A stretch of 64,000 bases of DNA from Micromonospora sp. WMMD961 (GCF_029626145.1 NZ_JARUBJ010000002.1:6644501-6708500), one strand, 5' to 3'. Shown: positions 52,348 to 62,333, counted from the first letter of the stretch. Notes: a model not told the origin generated them from the letters alone. Numbers and translations are program-made.

Positions 52348-55188
52348 TCAGGCGCGTTCGGTTCTGGTGGCCGGGTGGCGGTCGGGGTCTGCCGGACGGC
52401 GCGGGGTCGGCTGGGACAGGCCGGTGCTGAAGCGGGTCGAATCCGCTGCCAGATCCGGGTGTTCCACGTCGAGTGCCAGCGCCGCCGCCTCGTCCAACCC
52501 CAACTCGGCACCCTCGCCGTACGCGTCGTCGAAGGCCGTGTCGCCCAGCACCGTCCGCAGCTCCGCCTGCTGTTCCGCCCAGTAGCCACCGTAGATGCCC
52601 GGGGTCGCCCGCATGCTCGCCCGGGTGGCCTGCGCGGCACCGAAGAGGCGGGCGGCGGTCGACCGGTCCCCGCCGATCGCACAGCGCACCGCTATCGCGT
52701 TCAACGTGTCGCACGCCCGGCCGTGGTAGCCGTGGCCCATCCGGGACCGCAACGCCACCAGCAGGTGCTCGTGCGCGGCGACGACGTCGCCCCGGGCCAA
52801 CGCGACCATCCCGAGCAACATGTCCACCGATCGCCGGCCCCGCTCCACCGGCCGGGCCGCCTCCACCGGACGGACCGCGCCCAGCAGTTCCGCCGCCTCG
52901 TCCAGCGCGCCCCGCCGCCACAGCAGCTCGGCCAGGCTGAACACCGCGAACAACGCCTCGCCGACCACGTTCTGCCCGTGCGCCCAGTCGATGACCTCCC
53001 GGCACACCCGCTCGGCCTCGACGAACTGCCCCATGTCCACCAGCGGCGCGGCCCTGCCGGCGAGCACCCGGGCCAGCAACCCGGCATCGCCGGCCTGCCG
53101 GGCCGCCGCCTCCGCCCGCTGCGAGTAGCGCAACTCCTCGGCGAACTCGCCGTCGGCACCGGCGTGCAACGAGTGCATATGGTAGGCCGCCGCCAACTCC
53201 GACTCCGGGATCCGCTCCCCCGTCTCGGCGATCCGCCCGTACAACCGGAACAGCCACAGCCGCCCCTCCCGGGCCAGGCCCCGCTCAAGCCACCACTGGT
53301 CCAGACCACCAGCCAGACCGAGGCCGGCACGGGCGCTGCCTCCGGTGGCGCACCACCGCAGCGCGGCACGCAACTCCCCGGCCAGCGGGTCCAGGGCGTA
53401 CAACGACAGCGTGACCGGTCGGCCGTCCTGGCCCAGGTGCGCACGGTCCAACGCATGCGCCGACCACGCCACGTGCCGGTTCCGAGCGGCCTGTTCCTCA
53501 CCCGCCTCGACCAACCGCCGTGCCGCGTACGCCCGAATGGGGTCGAGCATCCGGTAGGTGCTGCCGGCAGCCCGCGGTTCGGCCAGGACCATCGACTTGT
53601 CCACCAGCACCGACAGCGGATCCAGCGGATCGTCCCCCAGCAGCCACTCCACCGTCGGCAGGTCCACCGGCCCGGCGAAGACCGCCAACCAGCGCAGCAG
53701 GCGAGCGGCTCGAGGCCCCAGCGTCCGGTACGACCAGGTGACAGTGGCCTGCATGGTCAGGTGCCGCTCGGTGGCGGAACGCTGCACCGCCCGACTCGCC
53801 GGGGTGGGCGGTGACGCACCGGCCGCCGCGGCGACCAGGTCCACCGTGTCCTGCTGGTTGCCGGACCACCCTCGCTCCACCGGTGGCGGCTCCGGGTCCT
53901 CCCGCCCGGCGTCCAACGTGCCGAGCACATCGTCCAACCGCTCGGCGAGTTGGCCGACGGAGAGCACCCGCAGCCGGGCGGCGGCCAACTCGATGGCGAG
54001 CGGCAGCCCGTCCAGCCGCTGCACCACCCGGCGCAGATCGGCCGACTCCGCCGGGTCCGGCTGCCGGCCACCGCGTGCCGCCGCCGTCCGGTCCAGCAGC
54101 AGCGCCACCGCGTCACTCTCCGCGCCGTCCGACTGCGGGTCGACCGAGAGCGGCGGAATCCGCCACACCACCTCGCCCGGCAGGCTGAACGACTCCCGAC
54201 TGGTGGCCAGCACCCGCACACCACCACCGCCGGACAGCAACCGCGCGATCACCTCCGCGCAGGCGGCCGGCTGGGTGTCGCAGGTGTCCAGCACGACCAG
54301 CATGCGGCGGTTGGCCGCGTACTCGACCAGGGTGTCCAGCATCGGGCGGCCCGGCTCGGGCCGCAGGCCGAGCACCGCGGCGATCGCGAACGCCACCAGC
54401 CCCGGGTCGGTCACCGCGGCGATGTCGACGAACCAGACCCCGTCCGGGTACGACTCGACGACGCCGCTGGCCAACTCCACCGCGAGGCGGGTCTTGCCCG
54501 CACCGCCCGCCCCTAACACGGTGACCAGGCGATGTTGCCGCACCAGCAGACCCAACTCGACGCGCTCGGTCTGCCGGCCGACGAACGAGGTCACCTGGGT
54601 CGGCAGGTTGTGCGCCACCGTGTCGGCGGTCCGGGGGCGGGGGAACTGCCGCTCCAGGCCGGGCGCGACCAGTTGGAACAGTCGTTCCCGATCGTCGAAG
54701 CCGCGCAACCGGTGCAGGCCCAGGTCGAGCAGGGTCGCCCCGGGTGGCAACGGCTCGGCCCGGCGTGCCGTGGACGCCGAGCAGAGCACCTGCCCGCCGT
54801 GCGCGGCGGCGGCCACCCGCGCGGCCCGATGCACTTCGGGGCTGGCGTATTCGCCGTCGCGCGGCTCGGCGTAGCCGGTGTGCAGGCCCATCCGTACCCG
54901 TGGGGCTGCTTCCGGCGTGGGCCAGTCGTGGCTGGACAACGCCCGCTGGGCGGTCAGACAAGCGGTGAGCGCCGCCGCCGCGTCCTCGAAGGCCAGGAAG
55001 AACGAGTCGCCCTCGGTCAGCAGCTCCGCTCCACCCGTGCTGGCCAACGTCCGACGCAGCAGCCGTCGGTGCTCGGCGAGCACCGGACGGTAGTCCGGGC
55101 CGAGCAGCTGGGCCAGCCGGGTCGAGCCCTCGATATCGGTGAACACGAAGGTCACCCAACCGCTCGGGAGCTGGATCCGTGGCGACAT
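52348..55188 (-). CDS. Class III cyclase homology / NB-ARC / TPR regulator
   Basis: A 946-residue protein. Residues ~8-175 form a guanylate/adenylate cyclase homology domain (VTFVFTDIEGSTRLAQLLG; GDSFFLAF; MGLHTGYAEPRDGEY). An NB-ARC ATPase follows, with VTVLGAGGAGKTRLAVELA near residue 220 and LVVLDTCD near 300, then winged-helix and long TPR-like helices to the end. No LuxR DNA-binding domain is visible, unlike some relatives (compare Mycobacterium Rv1358-type proteins). ATG 55188 has GGAGG eight bases upstream. It is probably a signalling switch; its output is unknown. Confidence 0.9.
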   Translation of the reverse strand: MSPRIQLPSGWVTFVFTDIEGSTRLAQLLGPDYRPVLAEHRRLLRRTLASTGGAELLTEGDSFFLAFEDAAAALTACLTAQRALSSHDWPTPEAAPRVRMGLHTGYAEPRDGEYASPEVHRAARVAAAAHGGQVLCSASTARRAEPLPPGATLLDLGLHRLRGFDDRERLFQLVAPGLERQFPRPRTADTVAHNLPTQVTSFVGRQTERVELGLLVRQHRLVTVLGAGGAGKTRLAVELASGVVESYPDGVWFVDIAAVTDPGLVAFAIAAVLGLRPEPGRPMLDTLVEYAANRRMLVVLDTCDTQPAACAEVIARLLSGGGGVRVLATSRESFSLPGEVVWRIPPLSVDPQSDGAESDAVALLLDRTAAARGGRQPDPAESADLRRVVQRLDGLPLAIELAAARLRVLSVGQLAERLDDVLGTLDAGREDPEPPPVERGWSGNQQDTVDLVAAAAGASPPTPASRAVQRSATERHLTMQATVTWSYRTLGPRAARLLRWLAVFAGPVDLPTVEWLLGDDPLDPLSVLVDKSMVLAEPRAAGSTYRMLDPIRAYAARRLVEAGEEQAARNRHVAWSAHALDRAHLGQDGRPVTLSLYALDPLAGELRAALRWCATGGSARAGLGLAGGLDQWWLERGLAREGRLWLFRLYGRIAETGERIPESELAAAYHMHSLHAGADGEFAEELRYSQRAEAAARQAGDAGLLARVLAGRAAPLVDMGQFVEAERVCREVIDWAHGQNVVGEALFAVFSLAELLWRRGALDEAAELLGAVRPVEAARPVERGRRSVDMLLGMVALARGDVVAAHEHLLVALRSRMGHGYHGRACDTLNAIAVRCAIGGDRSTAARLFGAAQATRASMRATPGIYGGYWAEQQAELRTVLGDTAFDDAYGEGAELGLDEAAALALDVEHPDLAADSTRFSTGLSQPTPRRPADPDRHPATRTERA

Positions 55189-55340
55189 GCGTGGAACCTC
55201 CGCCCGTGACGTCGGATTCATGCTGCCTGAGTCCGAGCGGTCACACATCGTGAGAACGGTCGGGCAGGTGCCGCCTCAAAGTGCCACTCGGCCCTGCCTG
55301 CGGCAAGGCCAGCCCACCAGGCGGGCGGAGATTTGGCCGA

Positions 55341-55556
55341 TCAGCAGCCGCAGGCGCCGCCGCAGCAACCACCGCCGGTGGGTGCCGGGGCACCACCGCC
55401 GGCACCACCCCGGCCGGTGACCGCGACCGCGGACAGAAGCTTGACCGTGTCGGCGTGTCCTTCCGGGCAGCTCGCCGGCTCACCGGCCGCCGCCATCGAA
55501 CGGTTGACCTCGAAGGTGTCGCCGCAGGCGCGGCAGCGGAACTCGTACCGGGGCAT
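55341..55556 (-). CDS. FmdB family zinc ribbon protein
   Basis: A 71-residue protein: MPRYEFRCRACGDTFEVNRSM with CxxC, then CPEGH, the FmdB/putative regulatory zinc-ribbon pattern, and a Gly/Cys-rich end (GGGCCGGACGC) that may bind metal as well. ATG 55556 is the natural start; the longer frame upstream is antisense to the transglycosylase gene. It lies 38 bases from the divergent transglycosylase start. Function unknown in the family. Confidence 0.88.
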   Translation of the reverse strand: MPRYEFRCRACGDTFEVNRSMAAAGEPASCPEGHADTVKLLSAVAVTGRGGAGGGAPAPTGGGCCGGACGC

Positions 55557-55593
55557 GGCACCCAGGGTACGGGGATCTGACGTTCGGCGGGAC

Positions 55594-57018
55594 ATGGGTG
55601 ATACTCGACGGGTGGTGGACGGCGAGGACGACACGCGTGTGCAACGGCTACGACCGGCCGCTCCGCTGGACGGGCCACTGGAGGGCTCGGGCGCGGCGCC
55701 TGATCCGGTGCCTGCGGTGCCCCGCCCCCGCCGGCCCTGGCTGAGTGGGCGGTCCCCGGGTGCGACGAGCACACCAGCGGCCACGACCCCGAAGACCGAG
55801 GCCACAACGGTCGCGGATCCAGTGACCGCAGACGCCAAGACCGCAGACGCCGCAGACGCCGCAGACGCCAAGACCGCAGACGCCGCAGACGCCAAGACCG
55901 CAGGCGCCGCGGAGGCAGCGGGCACCGACGGCAAGGGCGCCGACGCGCGGCCGACCACGGTGGCCGCCGCCGCCGAGGACCCGGCGAAGACCACCGTGGA
56001 CGAACTGCCCGTGGTGCCGGCGTCCGATCCGGCCCGACGACGGCGGGTGCCCTTCGCGCACGCGGTACGGCTGCAGCCGCGCCGGGCGGCAACCACCGCC
56101 GCTCACGCGACCCGTGCCTGGGCTCGTCGCCCGAGTGGTCGTCTCACCCTGCCCGGTGTGTTCCTGTTGGCGCTGGTGGCCGCGACCGCCGCGGCCGGCG
56201 CGCTCCTCGTACCGGCCACGATTCGCGCACCCCGCCCGGTTGCGGCCGACGCCACCGCGACGACGGTGCCGGGCGCACCCCAGGGGCTGCCGACCGGGCA
56301 GCCCACCGGCCCACTCCCCACCGGCCCGCTGCCCACCGGCCCACTGCCCACCGGCCCACTCCCGACCGGTTCGGTGCCGGGCGGCGGGCTACCCAGCGGC
56401 GGACTGCCGACCGGGCAGCCCACCCTCGGGCCGGCGATCGGAGGCCGACCGTCGGACGCCCTGGCCGGCTGGGCTCAGCAGGTCGGCGCCAAGGTGGGAG
56501 TCCCCGCTGTCGCCATGCAGGCGTACGGCTACGCCGAGCTGGTCCTCGCCCAGACCAACCGCAGCTGCGCGTTGAGCTGGACCACGCTGGCAGCGATCGG
56601 CCAGGTCGAATCGGGGCACGGCTCGGCCAACGGTGCGCGGTTGGGGCAGGACGGCAAGGCCCTGCCGAAGATCATCGGACTGCCGTTGGACGGCAAGGAC
56701 GGGCGGATGCGGATCATCGACACCGACCGTGGGGATCTCGACGGTGACAAGGTCCTCGACCGGGCGATCGGGCCGATGCAGTTCATCCCGACGACCTGGC
56801 GGGAGATCGGCGCGGACGCCGACAACGACGGGCTCAAGGACCCGCACGACCTGGACGACGCCGCCCTGGCAGCGGGAAACTACCTCTGCAAGGGCGGTCG
56901 GAACCTGAGCATCGCGGGCGACTGGTGGAACGCGATCCTGTCCTACAACGATGTACGGCGGTACGCCCAGGACGTCTACGACACCGCGAACCGGTACGGA
57001 CGGACCAGTCGCCAGTGA
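55594..57018 (+). CDS. Membrane-anchored lytic transglycosylase
   Basis: A 474-residue protein with a long disordered cytosolic N-terminus (ADAKTADAADAKTA repeats near residues 75-105), one membrane helix near 185-210, a repeated LPTGP segment (about 230-260), then a lytic transglycosylase/SLT-like domain. That domain shows WTTLAAIGQVESGHGSANG (catalytic Glu near 335), AIGPMQFIPTTWREIG and AAGNYLCKGGRN. It cleaves peptidoglycan glycan strands, as in the MltB-type family 3 enzymes. ATG 55594 is a reasonable start; the frame continues upstream to 55333. Confidence 0.88.
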   Translation: MGDTRRVVDGEDDTRVQRLRPAAPLDGPLEGSGAAPDPVPAVPRPRRPWLSGRSPGATSTPAATTPKTEATTVADPVTADAKTADAADAADAKTADAADAKTAGAAEAAGTDGKGADARPTTVAAAAEDPAKTTVDELPVVPASDPARRRRVPFAHAVRLQPRRAATTAAHATRAWARRPSGRLTLPGVFLLALVAATAAAGALLVPATIRAPRPVAADATATTVPGAPQGLPTGQPTGPLPTGPLPTGPLPTGPLPTGSVPGGGLPSGGLPTGQPTLGPAIGGRPSDALAGWAQQVGAKVGVPAVAMQAYGYAELVLAQTNRSCALSWTTLAAIGQVESGHGSANGARLGQDGKALPKIIGLPLDGKDGRMRIIDTDRGDLDGDKVLDRAIGPMQFIPTTWREIGADADNDGLKDPHDLDDAALAAGNYLCKGGRNLSIAGDWWNAILSYNDVRRYAQDVYDTANRYGRTSRQ

Positions 57019-57087
57019 AGTGATCGTCTCGATACGTTGGAGAACTGGACACTTCCCCCGGGCAGCTGTTAGCGGCAAGCTAGACGG

Positions 57088-58107
57088 GTGATGGTGCGCG
57101 AGTGGGACCCCAGGACCGCGTCGTCCGCCGAGATCGCGTCGCTGCTGGCCACGCTGAACGCGGTTCTGGCGGCCGATCTGCCGCAGGACCCGCCGTGGCG
57201 GGAGACCTCCCTGCGGGAATACCTCGCCGAGGTGATGCCGGGCGAGCGGCGGATCTCCTGGATCGCCCAGGCCGAGCCGACCGCCCCGGACGACCCGGGC
57301 GCGGTGCTCGGCCAGGTGCACGTGCTGCTCCTCGGTGACATCGGTGTGCTCGAGGTGCTGGTGCACCCGTCCGCGCGGCGCAGCGGCCTCGGTCGTGACC
57401 TGGTGTTGCGCGCCGCTCGCCGGGTCTACCAGGAGGGCTTCCAGTCGATCGGGGTGGAGGTCGTCGGCGACACGCCGGCGGTGGCCTTCTACGAGTCGCT
57501 CGGCTTCACCCGGGAGTACGTGGAGACCCGCAGCGTGCTCGACCTGACCGCGGTCGACTGGGCCGAACTGGCCGAGATGGCGACCGGCATCAGCGCGGGT
57601 TACCACCTGGAGTTCTTCCCGGGCGGGCCACCGGACGACCTGATCGAGGCGTACGCGCGGGCCAAGGCCGAGGTGCGCGACGTCGACGACGGTGAGCTGC
57701 GCCCCAGCTCCTACGACCCGGAGCGGCTGCGCGACAGCCTCGACACCCTGCACCGGCGGGGCATGAAGCCGTACATCGTGCTCGCCCGGCACGAGCAGAG
57801 CGGTGAGGTGGCCGGCCTGACCGAGGTGGTCGTGCCGGCGCAGCACCCGACCCGCGCCGACCAGTACGACACGATCGTCGCGCAGGACCACCGGGGTTAC
57901 GGCATCGACCGGGCGATCAAGGCTCGGATGCTGTTGGAGTTGCGCTCCGCCGAGCCGGAGCTGATCGAGGTGCAGACCTGGAACGCGCAGGCCAACGAGG
58001 CGATGCTGAAGGTCAACGCGGAGTTGGGCTACCGGTCCGACCGGGACTGGTGCGAATACAGCGTCGACGTCGCTGAGCTGGTGCACCGCCTCGACCCGCC
58101 GCGCTGA
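57088..58107 (+). CDS. Double-GNAT N-acetyltransferase
   Basis: A 339-residue protein with two GNAT domains. The first has VLVHPSARRSGLGRDLVLRAAR near residue 95 and AVAFYESLGF; the second is more divergent, with TIVAQDHRGYGIDRAIKARML near 270 and WNAQANEAMLKVNAELGY. This resembles mycothiol synthase-like or Eis-unrelated tandem GNATs; I cannot name the substrate. GTG 57088 is followed by an in-frame ATG at 57091, either of which may be used. Confidence 0.85.
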   Translation: MMVREWDPRTASSAEIASLLATLNAVLAADLPQDPPWRETSLREYLAEVMPGERRISWIAQAEPTAPDDPGAVLGQVHVLLLGDIGVLEVLVHPSARRSGLGRDLVLRAARRVYQEGFQSIGVEVVGDTPAVAFYESLGFTREYVETRSVLDLTAVDWAELAEMATGISAGYHLEFFPGGPPDDLIEAYARAKAEVRDVDDGELRPSSYDPERLRDSLDTLHRRGMKPYIVLARHEQSGEVAGLTEVVVPAQHPTRADQYDTIVAQDHRGYGIDRAIKARMLLELRSAEPELIEVQTWNAQANEAMLKVNAELGYRSDRDWCEYSVDVAELVHRLDPPR

Positions 58108-58200
58108 GGGAATTCACGAAACTGTCCACTAGGGGATGGACGGTGGACAGTCGCGCACCTTAACGTGCGTTGACTCCCATCCACCCATCGTGGAGGCCCT

Positions 58201-61200
58201 ATGCGCCCGCGCCGCTCATTCGTCGCGCTCGCGACCGCCACCGCCGCCGTGACCATCACGGCGCTCGGCGTCGCACCCACCGCGGCCAGCGCCGCGCCCA
58301 CCGACCTGTTCATCTCGGAGTACGTCGAAGGTTCGTCGAACAACAAGGCGATCGAGCTGTTCAACGGCACGGGTGCCGCCGTCGACCTGACGGCCGGCGG
58401 CTACCAGCTCCAGATGTTCTTCAACGGCTCCACCACGGCCACCACGATCGCGCTGACCGGCAGCGTGGCCGCGGGTGACGCGTTCGTCTTCGCCAGCGCC
58501 TCGGCCGGGGCCGCCATCCTCGCCCAGGCCGACCAGACCACCGGGGCGAGCCTGTTCAACGGTGACGACGCGATAGTGCTGCGTCGGGGCACCACAGTGC
58601 TCGACTCGATCGGGCAGGTGGGGGTCGACCCGGGCACCGAGTGGGGTGCCGGCACGACCAGCACCGCGGACAACACCCTGCGTCGACTGCCGACCGTGGC
58701 CGTCGGCGACACCGACCCGTCGGACGCGTTCGACCCGGCCGCGCAGTGGACCGGTTTCCCGGTCGACACCTTCGACGGGCTCGGCACGCACACCGTCGAG
58801 GGTGGCGGCCCGGTCGACGCGCCGGCCACGCTGACCTGCGGCGGCCCACTGGTCACCGCGACCGGCACGGCCGCGACCCGCGAGGTCACCGCCATCGACC
58901 CCGACGACACGATCGTCGACCTGGCGGTGACCGCGGTCAGCCCCGCCCCGTCCACCGGCTCGGTCACCCGCACCGCGTTCACCCCCGCAGAAGGGCTGGG
59001 CGGCACCGCCCGCGCCACGGTCAGCGCGAGTGCCGATCTCGCCGCCGGGGCGTACACCGTCACTCTCACCGCTACCGACGCGGGCGGCGGCACCGCCACC
59101 TGCGCGCTGACCGTGCAGGTGACCCGGGAGTTGACAGTCGGCGAGGTGCAGGGTCCGACCACCGACGCCGAGTCCGGTCCGACCGACCGGTCACCGCTCG
59201 CACCGGCGAGCGGCAACGGCACGAGCAGCACGCTGTACGACGTACGAGGCGTGATCACCCAGTTGACCCTTGCGCGCACCTCGGCCGGGGCGGAGCAGCA
59301 CGGCTTTTTCCTGCAGAGCCGTACCGGCGACACCGACGGCGATCCGACCAGCTCCGACGGCATCTTCGTGTTCATGGGCACGTTCACCTCGCTGATCGGT
59401 GGTTACGTGCCCACAGTCGGTGACGAGGTCGTGCTGCGGGCCCGGGTGTCGGAGTACTACAACCTCACCCAGCTCTCCGGCGCCTCTCTGGTCCGCCGGA
59501 TCGCCGGTGGCCTGGCCGTGGACACCACGGTCGCGGTCACCGACGCGGTGCCACCGGTCGAGCTGACCGACGCACAGCGTTTCTGGGAACGGCACGAGGG
59601 CACCCGGATGCGGGTACGCGCGGGCAGTGGCGCGGTCAGCGGACGGGACGTGTTCTCGTCCACCGCCGACGCCGAGCTGTGGGTGGTCGATCGGGACGAC
59701 CCACTGCTGGACCGCGCCGACCCGTACACCCGGCGGGTCTTCCGTGATTCGCACCCGCTGGACAACGACCCGACCCGCCGCTTCGACGACGGCAACGGCC
59801 AGCGGACGCTGCTCGGCAGCATGGGTGTGAAGGCCACCGCCGGGGACAGCACCGCGCTGCTCCCGCCGGCGCACACCTTCGACACGCTGCGCGCGGACGC
59901 GGTGGGCGGCGTCTACTACTCGTTCGAGAAGTACGGCGTCCAGGTCGAACGTGCCGAGTTCGACGCCGGTGCCGACCCGTCGAAGAACAACCCGCCGAAG
60001 CCGGCCGACCGGTCGCAGGAGGTGGCGGTCGCCACCTACAACGTGGAGAACCTGTACGACTACCGGGACGACCCGTTCGACGGCTGTGACTTCGCGGGTA
60101 ACGCCGGTTGCACAGGGGTCACCCCGCCGTTCGACTACGTGCCGGGCAGCGAGGCGGAGTACCGGCAGCAGTTGGCCGCGCTCGCCGACCAGATCGTCAA
60201 GGATCTGCACGCCCCGGACCTGATCCTGGTGCAGGAAGCCGAGGACCAGGACATCTGCACGGTCTCCGGCACTGCGCTGAGCTGCGGCGACACCAACGAC
60301 GCGGACGGTGCGCCGGACAGCGTCCAGGAGTTGGCGCTCACCGTGGCGGCAGCCGGCGGGCCGGCGTACGCCGCCGCCTACGACCGGACCGGCGCGGACG
60401 CCCGCGGTATCACCGCCGCCTTCCTCTACCGCACGGACCGGTTGTCGCTGGCCGCCGCGACGGCGACCGACCCGCTGCTGGGCTCGGCACCAACCGTCCA
60501 GTACCGCTCGGCGGGGTTGCCGAGCAACGCCGACGTGCAGAACCCGAAGGCCCTGAACGCGGTGCTGCCCTCGGACGTGGACACCTCGACGGGTCGGGAC
60601 GGGAACAACGTCTTCACCCGCGCTCCCCAACTGGGCAGGTTCACGGTGGCCGCCGCGCCCGGCTCGGCGGAGCGGTTCACCCTGTACGCGCTCAGCAACC
60701 ACTACTCCTCCGGCCCGGACAGTCGGGTCGGGCAGCGGCGGGAGCAGGCGCGTTACGGCGCGGCGATCGTCACCGCGATCGAGGCGGCCGACCGGACGGC
60801 CCGGGTGGTCTACGGCGGGGACCTGAACGTCTTCCCCCGCCCGGACGATCCCATCGCGACGGGCAGCGAGCCCACGCCCTCGGACCAGCTCGCACCGCTC
60901 TACGAGGCCGGCCTGCACAACCTGTGGGACGACCTGGTGACGGACGTGCCGTCGTCCGCCTACTCGTACAGCTTCGAGGGGCAGGCGCAGACGCTCGACC
61001 ACCTGTTCGTCAACGACGCGCTCCACGCCGACCTGGTGCAGGTGCGGGCGGCACACGTCAACGCCGACTGGCCGGCGGAGTTCACCGGCGACGGGTCGCG
61101 GGGTTCCAGCGACCACGACCCGCAGGTGGCCCGGTTCCGGTCCCGGGCGTCGCTGACCGTCGCCGACGCCACGGTGGTCGAGGGCGACCAGGGCACCAAG

Positions 61201-61479
61201 CAGCTCACCTTCACCGCCACGGTGTCCCGGCCGCTGTCCCAGCCGGTGCTGCTCTGCGCCGCCACCGTCGGCCTCACGGCACAGGCGGGCTCCGACTTCG
61301 ACCCGTACGCCGGCTGCAAGGTGCTGGCCGCCGGGCAGACGTCGGTGGCCTTCCCGGTGACGGTGCGGGGTGACCGCAAACGGGAGGCGGACGAGAGGTT
61401 GACGCTGCTGGTGGCCGGCGTGCCCGGCCTGCGGCTGGCCGACCCGCTCGCGGTCGGCACGATCACCAACGACGACTGA
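58201..61479 (+). CDS. Secreted ExeM/NucH-like endonuclease with lamin-tail and Calx-beta domains
   Basis: A 1092-residue exported protein (signal peptide to about residue 31). An N-terminal lamin-tail domain (TDLFISEYVEGSSNNKAIELFN) is followed by an Ig-like region and an OB-like segment. An endonuclease/exonuclease/phosphatase domain (about 610-985) follows, with VATYNVENLYDY, LVQEAEDQD, GDLNVF and SDHDPQV. A Calx-beta-like domain lies at the C-terminus. This is the ExeM/NucH extracellular nuclease plan. It should degrade extracellular DNA, for nutrition or biofilm turnover. GGAGG lies just before ATG 58201. The end lacks an LPXTG or rhombosortase signal. Confidence 0.93.
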   Translation: MRPRRSFVALATATAAVTITALGVAPTAASAAPTDLFISEYVEGSSNNKAIELFNGTGAAVDLTAGGYQLQMFFNGSTTATTIALTGSVAAGDAFVFASASAGAAILAQADQTTGASLFNGDDAIVLRRGTTVLDSIGQVGVDPGTEWGAGTTSTADNTLRRLPTVAVGDTDPSDAFDPAAQWTGFPVDTFDGLGTHTVEGGGPVDAPATLTCGGPLVTATGTAATREVTAIDPDDTIVDLAVTAVSPAPSTGSVTRTAFTPAEGLGGTARATVSASADLAAGAYTVTLTATDAGGGTATCALTVQVTRELTVGEVQGPTTDAESGPTDRSPLAPASGNGTSSTLYDVRGVITQLTLARTSAGAEQHGFFLQSRTGDTDGDPTSSDGIFVFMGTFTSLIGGYVPTVGDEVVLRARVSEYYNLTQLSGASLVRRIAGGLAVDTTVAVTDAVPPVELTDAQRFWERHEGTRMRVRAGSGAVSGRDVFSSTADAELWVVDRDDPLLDRADPYTRRVFRDSHPLDNDPTRRFDDGNGQRTLLGSMGVKATAGDSTALLPPAHTFDTLRADAVGGVYYSFEKYGVQVERAEFDAGADPSKNNPPKPADRSQEVAVATYNVENLYDYRDDPFDGCDFAGNAGCTGVTPPFDYVPGSEAEYRQQLAALADQIVKDLHAPDLILVQEAEDQDICTVSGTALSCGDTNDADGAPDSVQELALTVAAAGGPAYAAAYDRTGADARGITAAFLYRTDRLSLAAATATDPLLGSAPTVQYRSAGLPSNADVQNPKALNAVLPSDVDTSTGRDGNNVFTRAPQLGRFTVAAAPGSAERFTLYALSNHYSSGPDSRVGQRREQARYGAAIVTAIEAADRTARVVYGGDLNVFPRPDDPIATGSEPTPSDQLAPLYEAGLHNLWDDLVTDVPSSAYSYSFEGQAQTLDHLFVNDALHADLVQVRAAHVNADWPAEFTGDGSRGSSDHDPQVARFRSRASLTVADATVVEGDQGTKQLTFTATVSRPLSQPVLLCAATVGLTAQAGSDFDPYAGCKVLAAGQTSVAFPVTVRGDRKREADERLTLLVAGVPGLRLADPLAVGTITNDD

Positions 61480-61494
61480 CGTCGAACGATCCCG

Positions 61495-61533
61495 ACGAGG
61501 CCCGTCGATCCGCGCCGGATCGACGGGCCTCGT
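61495..61533 (+). terminator. Very strong hairpin after the nuclease gene
   Basis: Eighteen-base perfect arms, beginning ACGAGGCCCGTCGATCCG, with a three-base loop, 15 bases after the stop. It also lies past the end of the convergent XRE gene. Confidence 0.85.
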
Positions 61534-61566
61534 TCGTGCCGAGGTCAGAGCACGCTCGCGCCGAGG

Positions 61567-62082
61567 TCAGAGCACTCCGCGCGGTGGCCAGGGTGGTCGG
61601 GGCAGGTGCCGGTGTTGCGCCACCCGCACCTCCCACTGGCTGCGCCGCCGCATCGCGTCTCGAACCGCCCTGTCGCGGTAGAACGTCTCCGGCGGGCGGG
61701 CCAGCCCGTAGATGTCCGCCCACCACTCGCCCAGCTCGGGGTCGAGGATGGTGTCCAGGTGCGACGGGTAGCGGCGCTCCGCGCCGTTGCGGGTGTCCTG
61801 CCAGTCCCGCATCGGTTTCAGCACCCGGCCGAACTCGTCCACCACGGCCAGCCGGCAGCCCACCACCGCGATGATGCGCCGGAGCAGAACGATGCTCGGC
61901 ACCATCCGGCCGGCCTCGATCCGGCCGATGGTGGCGTGGTGCACGCCCGCCCAGCGGGCCAGCTCGCGCTGGCTCAGGTCAGCGCGGCGGCGGACCGCGC
62001 GGACGATACCGGCTGCCGGCCAGGGCACGTCGGACGGTTCGGTGAGGAGGACCGGCTCGGCTGGGGCTGACGAATCGCTCAT
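61567..62082 (-). CDS. XRE family helix-turn-helix regulator
   Basis: A 171-residue DNA-binding protein. The helix-turn-helix (DLSQRELARWAGVHHATIGRIEAGR) lies at about residues 36-60, followed by VGCRLAVVDEFG, a beta segment seen in xenobiotic-response regulators. The C-terminal ~80 residues (YPSHLDTILDPELGEWWADIYG; FYRDRAVRDAMRRR) are a conserved-looking region of unknown role. ATG 62082 is preferred to a frame start at 62166. Two direct repeats about 50 bases upstream may be its operator. Confidence 0.85.
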   Translation of the reverse strand: MSDSSAPAEPVLLTEPSDVPWPAAGIVRAVRRRADLSQRELARWAGVHHATIGRIEAGRMVPSIVLLRRIIAVVGCRLAVVDEFGRVLKPMRDWQDTRNGAERRYPSHLDTILDPELGEWWADIYGLARPPETFYRDRAVRDAMRRRSQWEVRVAQHRHLPRPPWPPRGVL

Positions 62083-62130
62083 GCCGTCACCGTCCCGCCC
62101 GGCGGCGCCGGCCGCAATCCCGCCTGCCGC

Positions 62131-62163
62131 ACCTGTGGACAACGAGCTGACCTGTGGATAACG
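62131..62163. promoter_or_regulatory. Direct repeat with two DnaA-box-like 9-mers
   Basis: ACCTGTGGACAACG (62131) and ACCTGTGGATAACG (62150) are direct repeats with one difference, start-to-start 19 bases. On the minus strand they contain TTGTCCACA and TTATCCACA, matching the DnaA box. They sit in the promoter region of the XRE gene. Confidence 0.55.
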
Positions 62164-62333
62164 CATGCCGCCGCCGATTACTGGCCGTGCTCACGGCACC
62201 CGTGAGAGGCCGTCGCTACACTGCGTCACGGATCTCACGCCGCCTCGTCCGGTCGACCCGGCAGGCCGCAGCCGACAACCGCCGGACCAGCTAAGACCCG
62301 ACCCCGGCCACCAGACCCCCAACCCCCACGCCG

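Noticed and set aside
59191..61116. 641-codon frame antisense to the secreted nuclease
   Set aside because: Shadow of a long GC-rich gene; Val/Arg/Gly-rich without motifs.
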